From positions 124,001-188,000 of the forward strand of contig CANLTE010000001.1 of assembly GCA_947493885.1 (NCBI GenBank): a DNA stretch of 64,000 nt, given 5' to 3'. The DNA is from an uncultured Maribacter sp. (GTDB lineage Bacteria; Bacteroidota; Bacteroidia; Flavobacteriales; Flavobacteriaceae). The position numbers were made by a program, and so were the translations under genes. Positions 56,931-64,000 of the stretch are shown here, piece after piece. The number at the start of each line of letters is the position of its first letter. Within the stretch, counting starts at the first letter, position 1. The notes beneath the pieces are model-generated. The model was not told the DNA's origin and ran no database searches. It saw only the letters and a list, made by a program, of their open reading frames with translations.

Positions 56931-59054
56931 TTACCCTTTTACACTTGCCAATTTAGCTTGTTTAATTGAACTAAGCTTAAGGTCTTCCAATACATTAACC
57001 GCTTCTTCAACATAGACGTCTTTGGCTAAATTTTGATGCCAGCGATTTCTTTTTTCTCTTAAAACGGAATCTTTTGTAAATAACTCTTCCTCATACTTTA
57101 ATGATTTAAAAGTTAAATGAGAGTCGTACTCAAATATAGATTTATAGTATTCAGATTGTTTTTTATCCTTAGCCTCTTCTTGTTTATAAACTTCGTAATT
57201 TAAAGAAACTTCTTCTTCATCCTGTTCTCCCTTCAACCACTTTGCATTTTCTTCAATTAATTTAATTTGAGGGTTTTCCTCCATTCTTCTTTTACTATTG
57301 GCTACGGTATGGTCATAATCAATATACCCCTCCCATGGCTTATAGTCTGCGGGAGAAATTTTATCCCACTTTAAAGGATTGGATTGCCCTCTTTCTCCAA
57401 TATCTATATAACTATACTTATCTGGAACAACCACATCGCTCTTAACACCTTCTAACTGTGTAGAGCCTCCATTAATTCTATAAAATTTTTGCGTAGTTAA
57501 TTTAATTGCACCAAGTTGACCATGCTCATTACTGCGAACAATATTATCCAAACCTATAACATTTTGTACAGTCCCTTTTCCAAATGTTTGCTTACTCCCT
57601 ATTACAATAGCTCTTTTATAATCTTGCATTGCCGCTGCCAAAATTTCTGAAGCTGAAGCCGACAATTCGTTCACTAAAATTACCAAAGGACCATCCCATT
57701 GAATTCTTTCATCTTTATCGTCATAAACTTCTTTACCTTCACCACTAGAACGTACTTGAACAACAGGACCGTCTTTTATAAATAATCCTGCCATTTCTAC
57801 AACAGTTTTTAAAGACCCGCCTCCGTTATCTCTAAGATCCAGAATTAAACCTTCCATACCTTCTTCTTTCAACCTTTCTACCTCTTTCGCGACATCCGAA
57901 GCTGCATTTCGTTTACTATAATCTGTAAAATCAACATAAAACTTTGGAAGATTTATTAATCCAAATTTTTGGCTTTCCTTAATAATACTTGCTGATTTAG
58001 CATAAGATTCTTCTAATTCAACAACATCACGTGTTAACACAATTTTATCTATGGAACCATCTATTTTACGTATCGTAAGTTTTACTTTAGTTCCTTTTGG
58101 GCCTTTAATTAATTTGATTGCATCATCTAATCTCCAACCTACAATATCAACTGGAACCTCATCATCTTCTTGAGCCACTTTAATAATTATATCGCCTACT
58201 TCAATTCTTGTATCTCTCCAAACTGGACCACCAGAAATGATATCCACAATTTTAGCACCTTCAGGCTTTTTCTGAAGCCTAGCCCCAATACCTTCAAACT
58301 TACCAGACATACTTGCATCAAACTTCTCCTTATCTTCTGGAGCAAAATAATACGTATGTGGATCAAATTCATCTACAATAGTATTAATGTATTGTACAAA
58401 CCAATCTTTGCGTTGTAAATCATCTATAAAATCAAAATACTCGTTTAAAGTTGTTAAAGTTGACTCTCTTGAAGCTTTTTCTGCCTCTTCTGAAGTCATT
58501 TTTTTCTTGTCATTGTCTTCTTCTTCAGTCAATTCCAGTTTAGAATCATATGTACCCATGGTGGCGTACTTTAATTGCTTTCTCCAACGATCCTTAAGTT
58601 GTCTTTTAGAAGAAGCAAATGGCTTTTCGTCATACTTAATATTAATTACCTCATCAATTGCATAATCAAAAGGTTTATCCAAAACATCTTTATAAATTTC
58701 TTTAGCATCTTCCATACGCTTCATTAACCTATTATAAACAAGGTTAAAAAAAGTAATGTCAGTATTTTTTATTTGATCATCAACCTGAAATTTGTATTGC
58801 TCAAAATCTTGAATATCACTCTCTAAAAAGAACCTTTTTGTAGGATCCACTACATCAATAAAATCTTCAAAAACACTTACCGAAAAATCATCATTAATAT
58901 CTTTTGGCTCAAAATGACCTTTTTCTAAAACATAAGTTATTAAATCCAGTAGCAACTTATCCTTATCATCGTTATCAAAAGACCTGTTTGTAAAGCTACA
59001 TGACGCAACTGCAACTAGCATTATTAATAAAACGTAGGCTAAATTTCTTTTCAT
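56931..59054 (-). CDS. Carboxy-terminal (tail-specific) protease Tsp/Prc, lipoprotein
   Basis: The start is set at the ATG at 59054, which gives a lipoprotein signal (LLIMLVAVASC, Cys about 19). An upstream ATG at 59108 is in frame and adds 18 residues, so it remains possible. The protein (707 residues) has an N-terminal TSP_NTD region, a PDZ domain (about 225-310, FEGIGARLQKKPEGAKIVDI) and an S41 peptidase domain. That domain includes LILDLRDNGGGSLKTVVEMA and the serine region VNELSASASEILAAAMQDY with a downstream Lys (GSKQTFGKGTVQN), the Ser-Lys dyad. A C-terminal DUF3340-type tail follows. It degrades or processes exported proteins. Confidence 0.93.
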   Translation of the reverse strand: MKRNLAYVLLIMLVAVASCSFTNRSFDNDDKDKLLLDLITYVLEKGHFEPKDINDDFSVSVFEDFIDVVDPTKRFFLESDIQDFEQYKFQVDDQIKNTDITFFNLVYNRLMKRMEDAKEIYKDVLDKPFDYAIDEVINIKYDEKPFASSKRQLKDRWRKQLKYATMGTYDSKLELTEEEDNDKKKMTSEEAEKASRESTLTTLNEYFDFIDDLQRKDWFVQYINTIVDEFDPHTYYFAPEDKEKFDASMSGKFEGIGARLQKKPEGAKIVDIISGGPVWRDTRIEVGDIIIKVAQEDDEVPVDIVGWRLDDAIKLIKGPKGTKVKLTIRKIDGSIDKIVLTRDVVELEESYAKSASIIKESQKFGLINLPKFYVDFTDYSKRNAASDVAKEVERLKEEGMEGLILDLRDNGGGSLKTVVEMAGLFIKDGPVVQVRSSGEGKEVYDDKDERIQWDGPLVILVNELSASASEILAAAMQDYKRAIVIGSKQTFGKGTVQNVIGLDNIVRSNEHGQLGAIKLTTQKFYRINGGSTQLEGVKSDVVVPDKYSYIDIGERGQSNPLKWDKISPADYKPWEGYIDYDHTVANSKRRMEENPQIKLIEENAKWLKGEQDEEEVSLNYEVYKQEEAKDKKQSEYYKSIFEYDSHLTFKSLKYEEELFTKDSVLREKRNRWHQNLAKDVYVEEAVNVLEDLKLSSIKQAKLASVKG

Positions 59055-59240
59055 AAAGGAATTGTTTTTTATTCGCAATTTTTTTAGGTAATGTCTAAGG
59101 TTCTTCATGATGTCTTCATCTTATCCACCCAAGATACTGAAAAAACCATGCCAGTCTAAAACCAATATGTTATTTTTTTACAAAAACGCAAAGGTCTTAT
59201 CCTTTTTAAAAACGTATTTTTACCTTATAAAGTATGCATA

Positions 59241-60023
59241 ATGGAAAAACCTCTAATTCTTGTAACCAACGATGATGGTATAACCGCACCAGGGCTTAGA
59301 GCTTTAATAAAATACATGAAAGACATTGGAGATGTGGTGGTGGTAGCTCCAGATAGTCCCCAATCTGGTATGGGGCACGCAATTACGTTAGATAATACAC
59401 TATATTCAAAAAAAATGAATGTTGATATTTCTAGTGGTGCTAAGGCAGAATATAGTTGCAGCGGTACGCCTGCTGATTGTGTAAAATTAGGGCTGCAAGA
59501 ACTTTTACACCGTAAACCAGACATTTGTGTTAGTGGCATTAATCATGGATCAAATTCATCTATAAATGTCATTTATTCAGGTACTATGAGTGCTGCCATT
59601 GAGGCAGGTATTGAAGGTATTCCTGCAATTGGATTTTCGTTATGTGATTATTCGTGGGAAGCTAATTTTGAACATGTTGAGGCCTTTGTAAAGCAAATTG
59701 TTAGAGAAGCATTAGAAAATGGTATTCCTAAGGGAGTTGTTTTAAATGTTAACCTTCCAAACCTTGATGCTAAAGCCATTAAGGGAATTAAAGTTTGCAG
59801 ACAAGCTCGGGCTAACTGGAAGGAAAAATTTGATAAGCGTACTAACCCTATGGGTAAGAACTATTACTGGCTCACTGGCGAATTTGAATTATTAGACAAA
59901 GGTGAAGACACTGATGAATGGGCTCTTGCCAATGGTTATGTTTCTGTTGTACCTACACAATTCGACTTAACTGCTCACCATGAAATACAAAATATAAACA
60001 ATTGGAATTTTAATGAATACTAA
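59241..60023 (+). CDS. surE: 5'/3'-nucleotidase SurE
   Basis: The 260-residue enzyme has the metal-binding motif ILVTNDDGITAPG (Asp11, Asp12), then APDSPQSGMGHAITL, YSCSGTPADCVKLGL and SGINHGSNSSINVIYSGTM. It dephosphorylates nucleoside monophosphates. It overlaps the next small gene by 11 bases and leads the lpxB run, as often seen in flavobacteria. Confidence 0.95.
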   Translation: MEKPLILVTNDDGITAPGLRALIKYMKDIGDVVVVAPDSPQSGMGHAITLDNTLYSKKMNVDISSGAKAEYSCSGTPADCVKLGLQELLHRKPDICVSGINHGSNSSINVIYSGTMSAAIEAGIEGIPAIGFSLCDYSWEANFEHVEAFVKQIVREALENGIPKGVVLNVNLPNLDAKAIKGIKVCRQARANWKEKFDKRTNPMGKNYYWLTGEFELLDKGEDTDEWALANGYVSVVPTQFDLTAHHEIQNINNWNFNEY

Positions 60024-60297
60024 AAAAGAAATTTTAATAGGCTTTGTTGTTGGTTTAATTGCTAACACTGTGGGCACTTTATTGTATATTCTTCTATTTT
60101 CAGAATTTAATATTGTAGAAACCTTCCAAGCTGCTATTGAGCAAGAACATATCGGAAGCCTTTTAGCTTTAGGAGCAATTTTAAATTTAATCGCCTTTTT
60201 TGGATTTTTACGATTAAAAAGAGATAACCGCGCTAAAGGTGTTCTTTTAGCCACAATAATAACCGCTTTAGTTATACTGTACTATAAAGTTTTCTAA
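60013..60297 (+). CDS. Small three-span membrane protein
   Basis: The 94-residue protein has three hydrophobic segments (about 7-27, 45-66, 76-93). It lies between surE (11-base overlap) and lpxB (1-base gap), so it is translated with them. Its position suggests an envelope role, but no motif is recognised. Confidence 0.72.
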   Translation: MNTKKEILIGFVVGLIANTVGTLLYILLFSEFNIVETFQAAIEQEHIGSLLALGAILNLIAFFGFLRLKRDNRAKGVLLATIITALVILYYKVF

Positions 60298-60298
60298 A

Positions 60299-61408
60299 AT
60301 GAAGTACTACATTATTGCTGGTGAAGCTTCAGGTGATTTACATGGATCAAACCTTATAAAAGCACTCCTAACCAAGGATAAAGATGCTGATATTAGGTGC
60401 TGGGGAGGCGATTTGATGCAAAATGCTGGAGGTACTTTGGTAAAACATTATAAAGAAATGGCCTTTATGGGTTTTATTGAAGTTATTTTAAACATTACCG
60501 CCATTTTTAAGAACATTAAATTCTGTAAAAATGATATTGAAAAGTTCTCGCCAGATGCTATTATTTTTATTGATTATTCAGGTTTTAACCTTAAAATAGC
60601 GGAATGGGCTAAAAAGAATAATTTTAAAACCAACTATTACATATCTCCCCAAATTTGGGCTTCAAGAGAAGGTAGGATTGAGAAAATTAAGCGAGATATT
60701 GATGCAATGCATGTTATTCTTCCCTTTGAAAAAGAATTTTACGAGGTAAAACATAATTTTCCAGTACATTTTGTGGGTCATCCACTTATTGATGCTATAA
60801 GTACTCGAAAGATTACTTCGGAAAATACGTTTAGAGACGAAAATAATCTTGGAGAAAAACCTATTATTGCCTTACTTCCAGGAAGTAGAAAGCAGGAAGT
60901 TCAAAAAATGTTAAACATAATGCTTTCTATTGTTCCATATTATCCAAATTACCAATTTGTTATTGCTGGAGCTCCAAGTTTAGAAAACGATTTTTACGCT
61001 ACTTTTTTACAAAACCCTAACATTGCTTTTGTAAAAAACAAAACTTACGACTTGCTAACCTATGCAACCGCTGCTATGGTTACTAGTGGAACAGCAACGC
61101 TTGAAACAGCCCTTTTTAAAGTTCCACAAGTGGTATGTTATAAAGCCAATTGGATATCATATCAAATTGCAAAACGTATTATTACATTGGAATACATTTC
61201 GTTGGTAAATTTAATCTTGAAGAAAGAAGTGGTTAAAGAACTTATTCAAGATGATTTAAACACTAAAAACTTAAAATCTGAGTTAGAAAAAATACTAAAT
61301 GGCTCTTATCGAGATCAACTAATTCAAGATTACCAACTGTTAGAAAAAAAACTAGGTGGACAAGGGGCTAGTGAAAAAGTTGCCGAGTTAATTTTGAAAA
61401 ACACTTGA
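60299..61408 (+). CDS. lpxB: Lipid-A-disaccharide synthase LpxB
   Basis: The 369-residue GT19 enzyme shows YYIIAGEASGDLHGSNLI (start), VDYSGFNLKIAE-like IFIDYSGFNLKIAEWAK, YYISPQIWASREGRIEKI, FVGHPLIDAI and ALLPGSRKQEVQKML. It joins UDP-2,3-diacylglucosamine and lipid X on the inner face of the membrane. Same-strand operon with surE and the small membrane gene. Confidence 0.96.
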   Translation: MKYYIIAGEASGDLHGSNLIKALLTKDKDADIRCWGGDLMQNAGGTLVKHYKEMAFMGFIEVILNITAIFKNIKFCKNDIEKFSPDAIIFIDYSGFNLKIAEWAKKNNFKTNYYISPQIWASREGRIEKIKRDIDAMHVILPFEKEFYEVKHNFPVHFVGHPLIDAISTRKITSENTFRDENNLGEKPIIALLPGSRKQEVQKMLNIMLSIVPYYPNYQFVIAGAPSLENDFYATFLQNPNIAFVKNKTYDLLTYATAAMVTSGTATLETALFKVPQVVCYKANWISYQIAKRIITLEYISLVNLILKKEVVKELIQDDLNTKNLKSELEKILNGSYRDQLIQDYQLLEKKLGGQGASEKVAELILKNT

Positions 61409-61429
61409 ATTTATAAAACACTTTCATAA

Positions 61430-61984
61430 ATGCTTCAAAAAATAATCGTTCTCTTTTTATTCTGTCTGCTGTTTAGTTGTGGCGTAGTTAAAAAGAAAAC
61501 TACTTATAGTAGCCAACGTAAAGTTACTGTTGAAGCTTCTAAAATTGATACTACATCTATAAAAAATTCTCCTGTAAATATTGATAACCCCATTGTACTT
61601 TCCAAGGCTGACAATATAATTAATACCGCCCTTACATTTTCTGGTGTTAAATACAAATATGGTGGTACCACAAAAAAGGGCATGGACTGCTCTGGATTAC
61701 TGTATGTTTCTTTTGGAAAACACAATGTACAATTACCAAGAGTTTCTTATGACATGGCCAATAAGGGAAAACGAATTAAGGTAAAAAATGTGGTTAAAGG
61801 AGATTTACTTTTTTTTAATACCAGAAGGCGCGGAAAACGTATAAATCATGTTGGACTGGTAGTTTCTGTAGAAGATGATGAAATAAAGTTTATTCACTCT
61901 TCCTCATCCAGAGGTGTAATAGTTTCTTCTTTAAAAGAAGGTTTTTGGAATTATGCATTTGTAAAAGCCACCAGAATATTATAA
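61430..61984 (+). CDS. C40 (NlpC/P60) peptidase lipoprotein
   Basis: The 184-residue protein has a lipoprotein signal (LLFSC, Cys17) and a C-terminal NlpC/P60 domain with the triad Cys87 (MDCSGL), His140 (NHVGLVV) and His156 (FIHSSS). It should cut peptidoglycan stem peptides (gamma-D-Glu-diaminopimelate type). It follows lpxB by 21 bases and precedes comEC by 56. Confidence 0.92.
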   Translation: MLQKIIVLFLFCLLFSCGVVKKKTTYSSQRKVTVEASKIDTTSIKNSPVNIDNPIVLSKADNIINTALTFSGVKYKYGGTTKKGMDCSGLLYVSFGKHNVQLPRVSYDMANKGKRIKVKNVVKGDLLFFNTRRRGKRINHVGLVVSVEDDEIKFIHSSSSRGVIVSSLKEGFWNYAFVKATRIL

Positions 61985-62040
61985 TCTCAAGTATTTTTAT
62001 TTTATAGAGAAAATTTACTTCAAATTAATATCTTTAAAAC

Positions 62041-64000
62041 ATGAAGATATTAGATTTTGCTTCTGTAAAACTTTCTATATGCCTAATATTAGGAATTTTA
62101 TGTGGCACTTATTTTCAGCTTTCAAAAACAATTGTGCTAACAATTACTATTTCGTGTATATGCACTTTAGGAATACTATGGCTAGCAATTAAAAGTAAAT
62201 CTTCCATTTATTTTGGATTGTGCGCCGGAATCACAACTATTGCCATTGGAGTATTATGCTTTACAATTTCTCAGCCAAAAAATTGGAACTCGCACTATAC
62301 AAGTGCAAATAAAATAGATAAAAAAGTATGGCATCTTAAAATTACAGAAGTTTTAAAACCAAATAATTTCTCCAAAAGATACTTTGCTAAGATATTGTTC
62401 TCTAATACAACAGGGGAAGTTGTTTTAAACATTATACGGGATTCAAACACTGATAGTTTTAGTGTTGATGATGAAATTATAGGTTATAAAAATTTATCTG
62501 CTATTAAAGCACCTTTAAACCCACATCAATTTAATTACAAAAATTACCTAGAAAATTTAGGCGTTTATCATCAAATAAACTTAACATCCGATGAGTTTGT
62601 TTCCGTTAAAAAATCGTCTTCCACTATATATGGTTTTGCAGCCAAAGTGAGAAATCAAATTATTACAAAACTTAAAAAGGCCAAATTTGGCAAAGAAGAA
62701 TTAGCCATTGTACAAGCCCTACTTTTGGGGCAACGTAATGATATTTCAAAAGCAACTTACAATAATTACAAAAATGCTGGTGCAGTACATATTCTTGCAC
62801 TCTCTGGACTACATATTGGTATTTTATTACTTCTGCTTGAATATCTGTTAAAGCCATTAACACTTCTACCAAAAGGAAATACAATTAGACTTGTTACTAT
62901 TACCCTTTTGTTATGGAGTTTTGCTTTACTAGCGGGGTTTTCAGCGTCAATTATTAGAGCTGTTACCATGTTTAGCTTCATTGCTTATGCGCGATACTTA
63001 AATAGACCAAGTAATACATTTAATGTTTTAGCGCTATCACTATTTTTTACACTTCTTGTCAATCCAAAACTACTATATCAAGTAGGTTTTCAAATGAGTT
63101 ATGCAGCCGTTTTCGCTATAGTTTGGATTCATCCAGTATTACAAAATTTATGGTCTCCAAAACACTTAATTATTCGAAAAACTTGGCAGCTATTATCCGT
63201 AAGTACTGCTGCTCAATTAGGCGTTCTACCTATAAGCTTATTTTATTTTCATCAATTTCCTAGTCTGTTTTTTATTTCAAACTTAATTATAGTACCTTTT
63301 CTAGGAATATTACTTGGTCTAGGTATTGGAATAATTATTCTTGCAACTTTAAACATTCTCCCTGAGCAACTTGTTTTAGCTTATAATTATGCTATAAAAA
63401 CCATGAATACTATTGTTGCGGTTATTAGCGAACAAGAGCGTTTTATATTCAAAAACATTGCTTTTGACCATGTGCAACTTATACTCTCATATAGCATAAT
63501 TGTACTTCTAATTGTTTCTCTTCAAAAGAAAACTTTTAAGGCTGTAATATTATTGCTATTATGTACACTTGGCTTTCAATTTTGGTTGATATACTCAGGT
63601 TACCAAGCAAAAGAGAAGGACATTGTTATCATTGCTCATCAAAACAAAAATTCTGTTTTAGTACATCAATCTAACGGAAGGCTTTTTATTCATACAACAA
63701 ATAAAAAACAAAACTCCAATTTTATTCAGAATTATCAAATTGCGGAAAGGGTTTCTTCATTAAAATTTCTGAAACTAAAAAATAGTTATTCCATCAATAC
63801 TAATAATCTTCAAATAATTGATAGTACAGGTATTTACACAAATAAAAAAGGAGTTTTACTCTTAACACAATCACCTAAAATTAACTTAGACCAACTTATT
63901 GATTCTGTAAATCCACAAACCATTATTGCTGATGGTAGTAATTATAAAAGTTATGTAAATAAATGGAAAGCTACTTGTTTAAAAAGAAAACTCCCTTTTC
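62041..64000 (+). CDS. comEC: ComEC/Rec2-family DNA uptake channel protein (3' end beyond window)
   Basis: The frame is open from the ATG at 62041 to the right edge (653 codons). It begins with two to three N-terminal spans and a DUF4131 region (about 30-180). The competence domain follows (about 210-500), with ALLLGQRNDISKATYNNYKN, GAVHILALSGLHIGIL and GFSASIIRAVTMFSFIAYAR. The usual third domain, a metallo-beta-lactamase-like part, is not apparent: no HxHxDH motif is seen by residue 653, where only a short soluble tail (LLTQSPKINLDQLIDSVNPQ) is found. This shortened form is common in Bacteroidetes. It would form the inner-membrane channel for single-stranded DNA in transformation. Confidence 0.9.
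   Translation, partial: MKILDFASVKLSICLILGILCGTYFQLSKTIVLTITISCICTLGILWLAIKSKSSIYFGLCAGITTIAIGVLCFTISQPKNWNSHYTSANKIDKKVWHLKITEVLKPNNFSKRYFAKILFSNTTGEVVLNIIRDSNTDSFSVDDEIIGYKNLSAIKAPLNPHQFNYKNYLENLGVYHQINLTSDEFVSVKKSSSTIYGFAAKVRNQIITKLKKAKFGKEELAIVQALLLGQRNDISKATYNNYKNAGAVHILALSGLHIGILLLLLEYLLKPLTLLPKGNTIRLVTITLLLWSFALLAGFSASIIRAVTMFSFIAYARYLNRPSNTFNVLALSLFFTLLVNPKLLYQVGFQMSYAAVFAIVWIHPVLQNLWSPKHLIIRKTWQLLSVSTAAQLGVLPISLFYFHQFPSLFFISNLIIVPFLGILLGLGIGIIILATLNILPEQLVLAYNYAIKTMNTIVAVISEQERFIFKNIAFDHVQLILSYSIIVLLIVSLQKKTFKAVILLLLCTLGFQFWLIYSGYQAKEKDIVIIAHQNKNSVLVHQSNGRLFIHTTNKKQNSNFIQNYQIAERVSSLKFLKLKNSYSINTNNLQIIDSTGIYTNKKGVLLLTQSPKINLDQLIDSVNPQTIIADGSNYKSYVNKWKATCLKRKLPF

Overview
The window is chromosomal DNA from a member of the Flavobacteriaceae (phylum Bacteroidetes), probably marine or environmental. 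The evidence is the low GC content, TonB-linked SusC/SusD proteins with FecR and ECF-sigma control, a complete gldKLMN type IX secretion locus, many short lipoprotein signal peptides of the MKK...C type, and Bacteroidetes-type promoters (TTG, about 19-21 nt, TAnnTTTG) with no recognisable Shine-Dalgarno sequences. No rRNA, tRNA, CRISPR array, insertion sequence or prophage was recognised. Coding density is high, and almost every gap is shorter than about 300 bases.

Layout. 1-7446: a nutrient-uptake island with a VCBS/FG-GAP surface lipoprotein (cut by the window edge), SusD, SusC with an STN domain, the FecR anti-sigma factor and a divergent ECF sigma factor. 7624-9111: small exported proteins (PepSY-like, GIN-domain). 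9108-15418: a tightly coupled marR-adaptor-RND pump-TolC operon preceded by a 38-bp palindrome that is the likely MarR operator. 15525-19999: a plant-type LRR protein, an ABC-F ATPase, a DUF983 zinc-ribbon membrane protein and an FAD oxidoreductase. 20105-28582: gldN, gldM, gldL and gldK (T9SS core and motor), preceded in the same orientation by an arginase-fold protein with a damaged metal site and by topA. 28790-30857: an LVIVD-type lipoprotein and a membrane protein.

30994-39069: a housekeeping block (miaB, a lineage-specific lipoprotein, an RpoN-activator-type regulator, lptE, a TPR-like protein, secG, groES, groEL). An IVS/Avd-type four-helix-bundle gene sits between groES and groEL. 39164-44487: a minus-strand cluster that looks metal-related, with DUF3179, an outer-membrane barrel, an HMA-domain protein, a TonB receptor and a HYC_CC_PP-type protein. 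44610-46543: a phytase-like esterase-domain lipoprotein and a GAF/fRMsr-type protein. 46637-53801: purH, then the rod-shape operon mreB, mreC, mreD, mrdA (PBP2) and rodA. 53798-56874: a NUC1-type nuclease, msrB-msrA, a DoxX-like protein and an orphan small protein. 56931-64000: a tail-specific protease, surE, a small membrane protein, lpxB, a C40 peptidase and comEC (cut by the right edge).

Most of the window is conserved flavobacterial core. The items most worth a second look are the four-helix-bundle insertion in groESL, the metal-ligand-poor arginase homologue beside gldKLMN, the cysteine-pair-rich putative metal cluster, the alternating TTGTAA/TTACAA array over the purH promoter, and the perfect MarR palindrome. 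No clearly new multi-gene system such as a defence island or biosynthetic cluster was seen.
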